DNA from: Roseomonas acroporae
GTDB lineage: Bacteria > Pseudomonadota > Alphaproteobacteria > Acetobacterales > Acetobacteraceae
Assembly (NCBI RefSeq): GCF_023223525.1
Contig: NZ_JALPRX010000122.1
Location: 1 to 45,422 of the forward strand
Reading direction: 5' to 3'
Length of the DNA: 45,422 nucleotides
Under the pieces are notes generated by a model. The model was not told where the DNA came from and did no database searches. It saw nothing but the letters and a program-made list of their open reading frames with translations. Below, piece after piece: positions 9,856-20,055 of this stretch (its first letter is position 1; every line of letters starts with the position of its first letter). The translations under genes and the position numbers were made by a program.

Positions 9856-10380
9856 ATGTTCCGCCCGTCCCGCCGCGCCGCCGCCGTCGTGGCCGTCGCT
9901 CTCGGCCTCGCCGCCCTGCCCGCCGCGGCGCAGCAGCCGCAGAGCTACGCCGGCAGCGCCGCCACGGGCTGGACCGACCTCGGCGGCACGCGCGAGCAGT
10001 GCATCGCCACCGCCACCGCCGTGGTGCGCGGCGCCGGCTTCATTCCCGATGCGGTGCCGCCCGGCAACAGCACGCTCTTCGCCGGCCGCAACGGCGACCT
10101 CGCCGTGGTGCGCTGCATCGCCGACCGGCGCGTGATCAGCGTCACCGTGCACCTGCTGAACGAGGGCGATCCGCTGGAGACGGTGAACCGGATCGTCGCC
10201 GCCTTCACGGATGGCGGGCAGGACAGCCCGCCACCGGGGCGGCAGCCGCCGCCGCAGCAGCCCCAGTTCCAGCAGCAGCAGCCCTATCAGCCCCAGCCCT
10301 ATCAGCAGCAGCCCTATCAGCAGCAGCCCTATCAGCAGCAGCCGGGCTTCGGCGGGAAGCCGCCGCCGAGCGTGCGCTGA
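9856..10380 (+). CDS. Small exported protein with PYQQQ repeat tail
   Basis: I do not recognise a named family. The 174-residue product starts with a clear signal peptide: basic MFRPSRRAA, then a hydrophobic core, then a cut site near AALPAAAQQ. The mature domain (about 30-118) has two Cys residues (EQCIATA and VVRCIADRR) that could form a disulfide in the periplasm. The tail from about 118 is Pro/Gln-rich and contains four tandem PYQ(P/Q)Q-type units. AGGAG lies six bases before the ATG. It sits between rbfA and truB, which is not a usual member of that cluster; its role in ribosome biology is doubtful and the position may be coincidental. Confidence 0.75.
   Translation: MFRPSRRAAAVVAVALGLAALPAAAQQPQSYAGSAATGWTDLGGTREQCIATATAVVRGAGFIPDAVPPGNSTLFAGRNGDLAVVRCIADRRVISVTVHLLNEGDPLETVNRIVAAFTDGGQDSPPPGRQPPPQQPQFQQQQPYQPQPYQQQPYQQQPYQQQPGFGGKPPPSVR
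10282..10341 (+). repeat. 15-bp tandem repeat coding PYQQQ
   Basis: Four units of CCCTATCAGCAGCAG or close variants start at 10282, 10297, 10312 and 10327. The period is 15 bases, so the reading frame is kept and copy-number changes would only lengthen or shorten the protein tail. Confidence 0.85.
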
Positions 10381-10835
10381 GCGGCCGGCGCGTCGGCAGC
10401 GGGGCGCTGCCCCGAACCCCGGCAGGGGCAGGCGTTGCCCTCCCCCGCACCCCGCCCACCAAGGGGCGAAGCCCCCTTGGAACCCCCGTTGCGGGGAGAG
10501 ACGGCCCGTCGGTGGAGACACCCGGGGCCAGGACCAAGAGGGGCGCGGGAAGGACCCGCCCTCCTGCCGGGATGGGGCCGGCGGGGGCGGCGCCCTTCCC
10601 GGTGCCCCGACGTCCGGCGAACCCCGCCACGCGAGAACGGCCCTTCCGGTTCGCCTTCCCAGCCGCTACACGCTGCCCTCCGTCCGGTGGTGCCTCTGCG
10701 CGCCGGGCCCGATCCGCCCGCCCGGCTCCGCCCCGAGCCCGGCTTTCCTGCCCACGCGCCACCCGGCACGAGCCGGCCGACGCCGCGAGGCGCGCCGCTC
10801 CCGTGGTGCGCCCGCCCACCGGATTTCCGATCGCG
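10381..10835. other. 455-bp gap before truB with REP-like palindromes
   Basis: I see no convincing gene here. The left part holds palindromes of the family seen at 27-97: 10400-10414 (CGGGGC/GCCCCG, loop GCT) and 10459-10480 (CCAAGGGG/CCCCTTGG). These may end transcription of the exported-protein gene. The rest is GC-rich, without clear motifs until truB. A truB-frame reading extends through it, but its residues are Pro/Arg/Gly-rich and non-conserved, so I treat it as non-coding. Confidence 0.6.
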
Positions 10836-11786
10836 ATGCAGCGACGCCAGTTCCGCAAACCCCGTGGCCTGCCGCTCGACGGCTGGCTGATCGTCGACAA
10901 GCCCAGCGGCATCGGCTCGACCGACGTGGTCAACCGCGTCAAGCGTGCCTTCAACGCGCAGAAGGCCGGGCATGGCGGCACGCTGGACCCGCTGGCCACC
11001 GGGCTGCTGCCGGTCGCCTTCGGCGCCGCGACCAAGACCGTGCCCTACATCATGGACGGCACCAAGGAGTACACCTTCACCCTCCGCTTCGGCGAGGCGC
11101 GCGACACGGACGACGCCGACGGGCAGGTGACGGGGACCAGCGAGGCGCGCCCGACCGACGAGGCGATCCGTGCCGCCCTGCCCGCGCTCACCGGCGACAT
11201 CATGCAGGTGCCGCCCGCCTTCTCGGCGATCAAGATCGGCGGCGAGCGCGCCTACGACCTGGCCCGCGAGGGGCAGGCGGTGGTGATCGCGCCGCGTCCG
11301 GCGCGGGTGGATCGCTTCGAGCTCGTCTCCCGCCCGGATGCGGACACGGCGACCTTCCTCGTGCAGAGCGGCAAGGGCGTCTACATGCGCTCGCTGGCGC
11401 GCGACCTCGCGCTCGCGGTGGGCACGGTCGGGCACATCGCGGCGCTGCGCCGCCACCGCGTCGGGCCTTTCCGCGAGAGCCACGCGATTCCGCTGGACAA
11501 GCTGGTGCCGTCGGAGGATACCCCGCCTCCTTCCCCGGACCTCCTGCTTCCCGTGACGACCGCGCTGGACGACATCCCGGCGCTGGCCCTGACGGACCAG
11601 GAGATCGCCCGCCTCTCGCACGGCCAGTTCATCTCGCTGGTCGACCTGATGGGCCGGGTTCCGGACGCGGCCGATCCCGATGGCGGATTGGCGCGCGCCA
11701 TGGCGGGGGGGCGCCTCGTCGGGCTGTGCCGTTTCCACGAAGGCTTGCTGAAGCCGGAGCGGCTGCTCGTCGCGGGCGATCCCTGA
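10836..11786 (+). CDS. truB: tRNA pseudouridine(55) synthase TruB
   Basis: TruB isomerises U55 in the T-loop of nearly all tRNAs to pseudouridine. The 316-residue protein starts [15 protein letters not shown] after a short basic leader and contains the catalytic-Asp motif [19 protein letters not shown] (Asp near residue 49). It also has the conserved Tyr region [10 protein letters not shown], the thumb-loop region, and [15 protein letters not shown] short C-terminal domain follows ([15 protein letters not shown]). The ATG at 10836 is chosen because similarity begins there; a much longer in-frame reading upstream is not protein-like. rpsO follows 23 bases after the stop, so the two are very likely co-transcribed. 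Confidence 0.95.
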   Translation: MQRRQFRKPRGLPLDGWLIVDKPSGIGSTDVVNRVKRAFNAQKAGHGGTLDPLATGLLPVAFGAATKTVPYIMDGTKEYTFTLRFGEARDTDDADGQVTGTSEARPTDEAIRAALPALTGDIMQVPPAFSAIKIGGERAYDLAREGQAVVIAPRPARVDRFELVSRPDADTATFLVQSGKGVYMRSLARDLALAVGTVGHIAALRRHRVGPFRESHAIPLDKLVPSEDTPPPSPDLLLPVTTALDDIPALALTDQEIARLSHGQFISLVDLMGRVPDAADPDGGLARAMAGGRLVGLCRFHEGLLKPERLLVAGDP

Positions 11787-11809
11787 AACCGACCATCGAG
11801 GATCACACG

Positions 11810-12079
11810 ATGTCGATCACCGCGGAGCGTCGCACGACGCTCGTCTCCGAATACGCCACGAAGCCCGGCGACACGGGCAGCCCCGAGGTGCAGGTCGCCC
11901 TGCTCTCCGAGCGGATCAGCAACCTGACCGAGCACCTGAAGGCCCACGCGAAGGACTTCCACTCGCGCCGCGGCCTGCTGGTGCTGGTCGGCCAGCGCCG
12001 CTCGCTGCTCGACTACCTCAAGCGCAAGGACCAGGCGCGCTACGCCAGCCTGATCCAGCGGCTCGGCCTGCGCCGCTGA
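11810..12079 (+). CDS. rpsO: 30S ribosomal protein S15
   Basis: S15 is a primary binder of the central domain of 16S rRNA. The 89-residue protein is full length and nearly canonical: [60 protein letters not shown] and the C-terminal [20 protein letters not shown]. The ATG at 11810 lies 23 bases after truB. In many bacteria pnp follows directly on the same strand; here three hairpins, a tandem repeat and an inverted permease gene intervene. Confidence 0.97.
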   Translation: MSITAERRTTLVSEYATKPGDTGSPEVQVALLSERISNLTEHLKAHAKDFHSRRGLLVLVGQRRSLLDYLKRKDQARYASLIQRLGLRR

Positions 12080-12085
12080 GCTGAT

Positions 12086-12155
12086 CCGGGGCCTCGGCCC
12101 CGGAACGCGGCGGACGCTTCGTGTCCGCCCGCGCGGGGTTTTCGTCTCCCCGCGC
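12086..12155 (+). terminator. Three consecutive hairpins after rpsO
   Basis: Right after the rpsO stop come three stems: 12086-12103 (CCGGGGCC/GGCCCCGG), 12109-12129 (GGCGGACGC/GTGTCCGCC, loop TTC) and 12131-12155 (GCGCGGGG/CCCCGCGC, loop containing TTTTCGTCT). Only the third loop has a T-run. Together they are a plausible terminator and 3' end protection of the truB-rpsO transcript. Confidence 0.5.
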
Positions 12156-12206
12156 CGCCGCCCGGTGCCGCGCGCCCGACCCGTGCATGGCGCCCACGCG
12201 CCACCC

Positions 12207-12296
12207 GGCGCCTGCACGGCGATTTCGCTGCGCCATGGCGCCTGCACGGCGATTTTGCTACGCCACGGCGCCTGCACGGCGCCGATGCGACGCTAC
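12207..12296. repeat. 30-bp tandem repeat, three units
   Basis: Units begin with GGCGCCTGCACGGCG at 12207, 12237 and 12267, exactly 30 bases apart. The first two differ at four or so positions; the third has diverged in its second half and runs into the end of the permease gene. Each unit carries a palindromic GGCGCC core. Confidence 0.8.
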
Positions 12297-13423
12297 TCTG
12301 CCGGCTTTCCGGGCGTCTCCTCCTCCACCGGCACCGTCACCTCCTGCCCGACCGCGAGCAGCGCCGCCGCGATCGGCGTCGCCAGGATCACGCCGCCTAG
12401 GCCGAACAGCGTGCCGATCGCGGTCTGCGCCAGGATGGTCGCGGCCGGCGGCAGGTCCACGGCGCGCTTCTGGATGATCGGGGCGAGCACGTTGCCCTCC
12501 ACGGTCTGGATCACCGTGTAGAGCGCGATCACCAGCAGGATCTGCTGCGGCCCGTCGGCGGCGGCCACCAGCACCGCCGGCACCGCGCCGGCGATGGCGC
12601 CGATATAGGGGATGAAGTTCAGCAGCCCCGCGATCAGCCCGAGCACGGGGGCGAGGGGCACGCCGAGCGCCATCAGCCCGAGCGTCGTCACCACCCCGAC
12701 CGCCAGCATGTCCACCATCTGCCCGCCGAGCCAGGCCTGAAGGGTGAGGCCGAGCCGGCCGAGGATCTCGCGCGCGCGCCGGTGCTGGCGCGCCGGCAGC
12801 AGCCGCAGCATGCCGTTCACGTAGGTTTCCGGCGAGGCCGCGAAGTACAGCGCGGCGGCCAGCAGCAGCACCAGCGTGCCGAGCGCGCCCAGGGTGGAGG
12901 AGAGCACCCCGGCCACCGTGCCGGCGATGCGCGGCGCCACGTCGCTTCCCCCGCCCTCCTGGGAGCCGCTGCCCCCGAGCGCGGGCGGCAGGTGCTCCAT
13001 CGTCCAACGGCCCCAGGGGCTGTCCTGCATCGTCTCGCGCAACTGCCGGAGCTGCTGCGTCAGTTGCTCCCGCAGCGCCCCGAACTGCTGCGCGAGCGAG
13101 GGCCCCGCGAGCCACAGGCCGAGCGCGGCGACGAGCACCAGCGCCAGCACCACCAGGGCGAGGCACCAGCCGACGCCCAGGCCGGTCCGCCGGCTCAGCC
13201 AGCAGGCGGCCCCGCGCAGCCCGGCCGCGAGCAGGGCGGCGGCGAAGATCAGCATCGCCACGTCGGCGAGCAGCCACAGCGCCAGCGCCACGGCGACGGC
13301 GATCGCGCTCCAGCGGACGATGGCGGCGATCCGCTCCAGCGCCTGCACGCGGCGCTCGTCGAGCAGGGCGCTGCGGCCGGGGAAGGACGGGGTGAAGGAG
13401 GGGGTGGGATCGGGCTCCGGCAT
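12293..13423 (-). CDS. PerM/AI-2E (TqsA) family membrane permease
   Basis: This 376-residue protein belongs to the AI-2E exporter/PerM superfamily of multi-pass inner-membrane transporters. Hydrophobic segments are near residues 30-50, 53-75 and 85-110. A long periplasmic or cytoplasmic helix follows ([19 protein letters not shown]), then five more segments. The family region [20 protein letters not shown] and the terminal [19 protein letters not shown] are well kept. The ATG at 13423 ([16 protein letters not shown]) is preferred to upstream in-frame starts, which add about 137 non-conserved residues. The substrate is unknown; members have been tied to autoinducer-2, polyamine or sodium transport. 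It lies inverted between rpsO and pnp, which is unusual. Confidence 0.88.
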   Translation of the reverse strand: MPEPDPTPSFTPSFPGRSALLDERRVQALERIAAIVRWSAIAVAVALALWLLADVAMLIFAAALLAAGLRGAACWLSRRTGLGVGWCLALVVLALVLVAALGLWLAGPSLAQQFGALREQLTQQLRQLRETMQDSPWGRWTMEHLPPALGGSGSQEGGGSDVAPRIAGTVAGVLSSTLGALGTLVLLLAAALYFAASPETYVNGMLRLLPARQHRRAREILGRLGLTLQAWLGGQMVDMLAVGVVTTLGLMALGVPLAPVLGLIAGLLNFIPYIGAIAGAVPAVLVAAADGPQQILLVIALYTVIQTVEGNVLAPIIQKRAVDLPPAATILAQTAIGTLFGLGGVILATPIAAALLAVGQEVTVPVEEETPGKPAE

Positions 13424-13981
13424 GCTGCTGCAACAATCCTGTGCCGAATTCGTTGCCGCCGGTCGCGGCCCGGGGAGGTGACGGGCCGGGCCCGGCCCGG
13501 AGCGCCCGGTCCGGGAGGCCATGGCCGGGCTCGGCCGCGCGGGCCGGCGCGGTCGTGGCGGCGGGTCGTGGCGGCACTGCGGCGGCCATGGCAGGGGCGA
13601 GAAGAATTCCGTGGCATTCCGCAAGCAGGCGGGCCATATCTCCGGCCCATGCCTGCCCCGAGGGGGCAGGCCATCCGCCGCGCACGTGGCGGGCTGACAG
13701 GACGCTGCCGCGCGGCACCCCGGATGACGAGGATCGCGACGGCGTTTCCGGCCACATGGAGAGGGGTGCCCCGCACCCCGCCGCGTTCGCAACGCGGCCG
13801 CCATGCCGCCCGAGACGCCGAGCACCCGCCGCAAGGGTCGCCGGAACCGTCGTCATCCCGCTGCGTCGCACCAGGGGCGGGCCGCCGAGCGGCACCCTTC
13901 CGCCCCACCTCGCCATCGGCCGCCCCGGACGGGGCCGCCGCGGATCGTCGCCACCGGGCGCGGTCCCACGAAGGACGACGC
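13424..13981. other. 558-bp intergenic region upstream of pnp and the permease
   Basis: The two genes point away from each other across this gap, so it must contain both promoters. I see no convincing gene and no clear sigma-70 hexamers. The base composition is extremely GC-rich and the several open frames on both strands lack any protein-like segment. AAGGA six bases before the pnp ATG is the pnp ribosome site. The length would allow a structured pnp leader, a known target of PNPase and RNase III autoregulation, but I cannot show one by eye. Confidence 0.45.
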
Positions 13982-16186
<2,205 letters not shown>

Positions 16187-16199
16187 GCCCTTGCCGGCC

Positions 16200-16240
16200 G
16201 GCAGGCGGCGCCCCGCTGTGGCGGCGGCGCCGCTTGCCTT
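16200..16240 (+). terminator. Hairpin terminator after pnp
   Basis: A 13-bp stem GGCAGGCGGCGCC (16200-16212) pairs with GGCGCCGCTTGCC (16226-16238), with one G-U pair and a 13-base loop. It begins 13 bases after the pnp stop. The T tail is very short, so termination may be partial. Confidence 0.5.
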
Positions 16241-16346
16241 CCGGAATCGCGCTTTCTGACGAAAACGTGTAAACGGCGCGACAGGGGGGTCGCTTTCGCT
16301 CCCCGGTTGCCCATATCCCAGTCCCGAACCGCCGGAGCGTGCCGCC

Positions 16347-17747
16347 TTGAAGACGATCAACCCGATCCGCATGGGAGGGGTCGAAGTCCTGCCGCTCGTC
16401 GAGGGCGGCAAGGGTGTCTCCGTCTCTACCGGTGCCTCCTCGGGCGCCTGGGCGGCGGCCGGCGGCGTCGGCACCTTCTCGGCGGTCAACGCCGACAGCT
16501 TCGACGCCGACGGCAACCGGATCCCGCAGGTCTATCACGGCACCACGCGCCGTGAGCGGCACGAGGAGCTGGTGCAGTACGGCATCGTCGGCGGCATCGC
16601 GCAGGCGCGCGAGGCGCATGAGCGGGCCGGCGGCAAGGGCCGTGTCCACGCCAACATCCTCTGGGAGATGGGCGGCGCCGAGCGCGTCATCCGCGGCGTG
16701 CTGGAGGGGGCGAAGGGCCTCATCAACGGCCTCACCTGCGGCGCCGGCATGCCCTACCGCCTCGCCGACATCGCCCGCGAGTACGGCGTGTTCTACTACC
16801 CGATCGTCTCCTCGGCGCGCGCCTTCAACGCGCTGTGGAAGCGCTCCTACAGCAAGACGCGCGAGTGGCTGGGCGGCGTGGTCTACGAGGACCCCTGGCT
16901 GGCCGGCGGCCACAACGGCCTCTCCAACAGCGAGGACCCGCTGAAGCCCGAGGCGCCCTTCGCCCGCGTGCTGAAGCTGCGCCAGCAGATGCGCGAATTC
17001 GGCCTCGGCGACGTGCCGATCATCATGGCCGGCGGCGTCTGGTGGCTGGAGGAGTGGGAGGAGTGGATCGACAACCCGGAATTGGGCCCGATCGCCTTCC
17101 AGTTCGGCACCCGCCCGCTGGTGACGCAGGAGAGCCCGATCTCGGATGCCTGGAAGCAGCGCCTGCTGACGGTGAAGGAAGGGGACGTGCTGCTGCAGCG
17201 CTTCTCCCCCACCGGCTTCTACAGCAGCGCCGTGCGCAACGAATTCTTGGGCGAGCTGGAGCAGCGCAACGAGCACCAGGTGGCCTATACCGGCGAGCCG
17301 GTGGGCGACCACGTCGCCACCTACGGCGTCGGCCCGCGCAAGCGGCCGGTCTGGCTGACCGAGCACGACCTGCAGCGCGTGCGCGGCTGGGAGAGCGAGG
17401 GCTTCACCGAGGCCATGCGCACCCCGGACAACACGCTGATCTTCGTGACCCCCGAGCGGCAGGCCGAGATCCTCAAGGATCAGGTGGACTGCATGGGCTG
17501 CCTGTCCTCCTGCCGCTTCTCCAACTGGGCGCAGGAGACGGCGGACCACTCGAACGGCAAGAAGGCCGATCCGCGCAGCTTCTGCATCCAGAAGACTCTG
17601 CAGGACATCGCGCATGACGGCGCGCTGGAGCACAACCTGATGTTCGCCGGCCACAACGCCTTCCGCTTCGGCCGCGACCCGTTCTACTCGAACGGCTTCA
17701 TCCCGACCGTGAAGCAGCTCGTCGAGCGCATCCTGACCGGGCGCTGA
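16347..17747 (+). CDS. FMN-dependent oxidoreductase, nitronate monooxygenase family
   Basis: The 466-residue product resembles COG2070 NAD(P)H-dependent flavin oxidoreductases (nitronate monooxygenase/2-nitropropane dioxygenase family), which use FMN in a TIM barrel. Visible parts are the early Gly-rich GASSGAWAAAGGVGTFSAVN, the barrel segments GLINGLTCGAGMPYR and FYYPIVSSARAF, and the phosphate-binding VPIIMAGGVWWLEEW followed by FQFGTRPLVTQES. The C-terminal part has a Cys cluster DCMGCLSSCRFSNW that is not in short family members and might bind metal or form disulfides. The start is TTG at 16347, with GGAG about ten bases upstream; an ATG at 16371 is possible. Substrate unknown. Confidence 0.82.
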   Translation: MKTINPIRMGGVEVLPLVEGGKGVSVSTGASSGAWAAAGGVGTFSAVNADSFDADGNRIPQVYHGTTRRERHEELVQYGIVGGIAQAREAHERAGGKGRVHANILWEMGGAERVIRGVLEGAKGLINGLTCGAGMPYRLADIAREYGVFYYPIVSSARAFNALWKRSYSKTREWLGGVVYEDPWLAGGHNGLSNSEDPLKPEAPFARVLKLRQQMREFGLGDVPIIMAGGVWWLEEWEEWIDNPELGPIAFQFGTRPLVTQESPISDAWKQRLLTVKEGDVLLQRFSPTGFYSSAVRNEFLGELEQRNEHQVAYTGEPVGDHVATYGVGPRKRPVWLTEHDLQRVRGWESEGFTEAMRTPDNTLIFVTPERQAEILKDQVDCMGCLSSCRFSNWAQETADHSNGKKADPRSFCIQKTLQDIAHDGALEHNLMFAGHNAFRFGRDPFYSNGFIPTVKQLVERILTGR

Positions 17748-17768
17748 AGGCCGGGCGCTGAAGGCGGC

Positions 17769-17821
17769 GGGGAAGGCAGCGCCTTCCCCGGAAAGCCTGG
17801 CGGCGCCAGCCTGGCGCCGCC
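17769..17821. terminator. Two hairpins between convergent genes
   Basis: GGGGAAGGC/GCCTTCCCC with loop AGC (17769-17789) is followed by an 11-bp inverted repeat GGCGGCGCCAG/CTGGCGCCGCC (17799-17821). They fill the short gap between the flavin oxidoreductase and the FKBP gene and can serve both strands as terminators. The first resembles the AGC-loop palindromes of the REP-like family. Confidence 0.5.
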
Positions 17822-17828
17822 GTGCCGC

Positions 17829-18203
17829 TCAGCCCAGCCCCAGCAGCTCCACGTCGAACACCAGGGTCGCGTTCGGCGGGATCACGCCGCCGGCGCCGCG
17901 CGCGCCGTAGCCGTGCTCGGGCGGCAGCACCAGGATGCGCCGGCCGCCGACCTTCATCGTGGCGACGCCGAGATCCCAGCCCGAGATCACCTGGCCGACG
18001 CCGATGGTGAAGCGGAAGGGCTGGCCCCGGTCGCGCGAGCTGTCGAACTTGCGGCCCGGCGTGCCCCCGCCCGCGTCCAGCCAGCCTGTGTAGTGCACGA
18101 TCACGGTCTGGCCGGGCGTGGGGGAGGGGCCGTCGCCCACCGTCTCGTCGCGGTAGCGGATGCCGTTCGGCATGGTGGCGAACGTGTTCGGCGTGTCGGT
18201 CAT
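17829..18203 (-). CDS. FKBP-type peptidyl-prolyl cis-trans isomerase
   Basis: This 124-residue single-domain FKBP catalyses proline cis-trans isomerisation. Family features are the VIVHYTGWLDAG strand, KFDSSRDRGQPFRF, the active-site hydrophobic stretch VGQVISGWDLGVATMKVGGRR and the flap HGYGARGAGGVIPPNATLVF, ending in VELLGLG. There is no signal peptide if the ATG at 18203 is used, so it should be cytoplasmic; the longer in-frame reading upstream passes through Arg-rich, repeat-containing sequence and is not conserved. It follows the RraA-like gene on the same strand, 254 bases downstream. Confidence 0.93.
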   Translation of the reverse strand: MTDTPNTFATMPNGIRYRDETVGDGPSPTPGQTVIVHYTGWLDAGGGTPGRKFDSSRDRGQPFRFTIGVGQVISGWDLGVATMKVGGRRILVLPPEHGYGARGAGGVIPPNATLVFDVELLGLG

Positions 18204-18363
18204 CGGCTGGCTTCTCCGGATGTTCGAAGGATGGAAACGGCCGCGTCGCCGCGGGGTTCGGCCGGATGGGCCGGGGGGCGGGAAGCCGCGGACGGGCAGG
18301 AACCGGCAGCGGCTTCCCGCGGCCCGGCCTGCCGCCCGCCGGATGCGCCGACGCGGCCGGCTT

Positions 18364-18443
18364 CCTGAGTCGGCCCCCTGAGTCGTTCCCCCTGGGACGG
18401 CCTTTTGGGACGGCCCCTTGGGACGGCCCCCTGGGACAGACAG
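18364..18443. repeat. 13-bp tandem repeat, about six units
   Basis: Units of roughly CCCCCTGGGACGG recur with spacing 13, 14, 13, 13 and 13 bases (anchor TG at 18366, 18379, 18393, 18406, 18419 and 18432). The first two read GAGT where the last four read GGGA. It lies between the RraA-like gene stop and the FKBP start, on the side of FKBP's expected leader. Confidence 0.85.
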
Positions 18444-18457
18444 TGGCGGCCGCCGGG

Positions 18458-19132
18458 TCAGGCGCCTTCGCAGCCCTTGGCGCGCAGCGACGCCGCCACC
18501 CAGTCGCGCGCCCATGCCCCGGCCTCGATCTCGGCCTGGTTGCGCACCTCCTTGGCGTTGTGCGCCTCGCCGGCCGCCACCGCCGCCTCGGCATCCTCGC
18601 GCGGGATCACCACCACGCCGTCCGTGTCGGCCAGGATCAGGTCGCCCGGCATCACCACCTGCCCGCCGCAGGCCGTCGGCGTGCCGATCTCGCCCGGACC
18701 GTCCTTGTAGGGGCCGGAGGGCGTCACGCCGCAGGCCCAGACGCCGATCGGCATCTTCGCCAGCGCGTCGATGTCGCGCACCGCGCCGTCCAGCACGATG
18801 CCGGCGACGCCGCGCTTCGCCGCGTGGCCAATCATCAGCTCGCCCATTAGCGCGATGGAGAGGTCGTGGCCGCCGTCGCAGACGATGACGTCGCCCGGCT
18901 CGGCGAGGTCGATGGCGCGATGCAGCATCAGGTTGTCGCCGGGGCGGGCGCGCACGGTGAAGGCGGGGCCGGCGACGACGGCGTGGCCGCCATAGGGGCG
19001 GAAGCCGCCGCGCATGGTCTGGATGCGGTTCACCACGTCGCCGAGATTGGCCGCCGGCACCTTCGCCGCGCGGGCGCAGAGCGCGGCGGGCACGCGCGTG
19101 GTGATGGGGCGGATGCGGAATCCGAGGGTCAT
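18458..19132 (-). CDS. RraA-like protein / HMG aldolase family
   Basis: The 224-residue protein belongs to the RraA/4-hydroxy-4-methyl-2-oxoglutarate aldolase family. Members either cleave HMG or oxaloacetate using a divalent metal, or inhibit RNase E. Key motifs are GDVIVCDGGHDLSIALMGEL, AAKRGVAGIVLDGAVRD (with the Arg-Asp pair that binds substrate and metal in the aldolases) and PGDLILADTDGVVVIPRE. Keeping this Arg-Asp pair favours an aldolase over a pure RNase E inhibitor, but the assignment is not secure. The ATG at 19132 gives the usual length; upstream in-frame sequence is not conserved. YbaK lies upstream on the same strand, about 280 bases away. Confidence 0.85.
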   Translation of the reverse strand: MTLGFRIRPITTRVPAALCARAAKVPAANLGDVVNRIQTMRGGFRPYGGHAVVAGPAFTVRARPGDNLMLHRAIDLAEPGDVIVCDGGHDLSIALMGELMIGHAAKRGVAGIVLDGAVRDIDALAKMPIGVWACGVTPSGPYKDGPGEIGTPTACGGQVVMPGDLILADTDGVVVIPREDAEAAVAAGEAHNAKEVRNQAEIEAGAWARDWVAASLRAKGCEGA

Positions 19133-19410
19133 GGGGCGGCCTCCTCCGGCGTTCGTGCGTCGCGCGGCCCGCGACGTCTGCGGCTCGGGGCGACGTGATC
19201 GCATGATCGGCGCGGGTGGGGAAGCGGTCGCGCCCGAGACCCCGCGCGCGCCGTCACGTCCTCCCGGCCGCCGCTCCCGCCGAGTGCCGCATCCCGATCC
19301 GCGGGGCCCGTCCGGTCGCGACGCCGGCGCGGAACTTCGCTGCCTGCCGAACCCGGCGCGGCTCGAGGCCGCTTCCGGATCCCCCCGGGAGGGCCGAGGG
19401 GGCCATGCGG

Positions 19411-19881
19411 TCAGTCCTCCCGCACCGCCGCCACCTGGCCGCCCGAAAGCCTCAGCAATTCGGCTGCCGTGCTGCGGAACACGTGCCGCGGGCTGCCTGC
19501 CGCCGCCCAGACCGGGTCGAGCGCCAGCAGGTCCTCGTCCACCAGCACCAGCGGCGGCGTCAGGTGGCCGAGCGGCGCCACGCCGCCGATCGCGAAGCCC
19601 GTCGCCTCGCGCACCCAGCGCCCCTCGGCGCGGCCGAGCGTCAGGCCCAGCGCCGCCTCGCACCTCGCCACGTCCACGCGGTTGGCGCCGGAGGCGATCA
19701 CCAGCACCGGCCGGTCGCCGGCCCGGAACACGATCGACTTCGCGATCTGCGCCACCGCGCAGCCCACGGCGGCGGCGGCCTCGGCGGCGCTGCGCGTGCC
19801 CTCGGGGAATTCGGTGATGCTGTCCGGGTGTCCCGCCTCGACCAGCGCGCGCCGGACGCGTTCCACCGAGCCTTCCGCCAT
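19411..19881 (-). CDS. YbaK/EbsC-type aminoacyl-tRNA deacylase
   Basis: The 156-residue YbaK/ProX-like domain protein is expected to hydrolyse mischarged aminoacyl-tRNA, classically Cys-tRNA(Pro). Visible signatures are AVGCAVAQIAKSIVFR (with the conserved Lys), PVLVIASGANRVDV, and the glycine-rich turn REATGFAIGGVAPLGH followed by LVDEDLL. Length and order match stand-alone YbaK proteins. The ATG at 19881 begins MAEGSVERVRRALVEAG. It is in the same orientation as its neighbours but with gaps over 150 bases, so operon membership is uncertain. The exact tRNA and amino acid specificity cannot be read. Confidence 0.9.
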   Translation of the reverse strand: MAEGSVERVRRALVEAGHPDSITEFPEGTRSAAEAAAAVGCAVAQIAKSIVFRAGDRPVLVIASGANRVDVARCEAALGLTLGRAEGRWVREATGFAIGGVAPLGHLTPPLVLVDEDLLALDPVWAAAGSPRHVFRSTAAELLRLSGGQVAAVRED

Positions 19882-20055
19882 GCCGCCCTCCGCCGCGGAT
19901 CCGTCCGGGTGGGCCTTACCGGCTGGCCGGCGTGGCGGCCAGACCGGCTCGTCGCTTTCCGGACGGATTTCACGCTTCCGGGTATTGCAGCCCGCCGGCC
20001 TTTGATCCGGTCCATTTCCCGAGGCGCCGGGCAGTACGCCCCGCCTGAACGTGCC

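Noticed and set aside
6279-9857. 1192-residue open frame on the minus strand opposite infB and rbfA
   Set aside because: It mirrors the third-position G/C bias of the real genes; the reading is rich in His, Arg, Gly and Leu with no domain, while the plus strand encodes clear IF-2 and RbfA.
10211-12079. A 622-residue protein in the rpsO frame running across truB
   Set aside because: Only its last 89 residues, from the ATG at 11810, are S15; the upstream part is a shadow of truB and intergenic DNA.
12207-12296. Tandem 30-bp repeats as a CRISPR array
   Set aside because: Units are directly adjacent, with no unique spacers, and there are no cas genes in the window.
19133-19410. A small gene between the RraA-like and YbaK genes
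   Set aside because: Frames present are Arg/Pro/Gly-rich with no start and ribosome-site pairing or protein-like segments.
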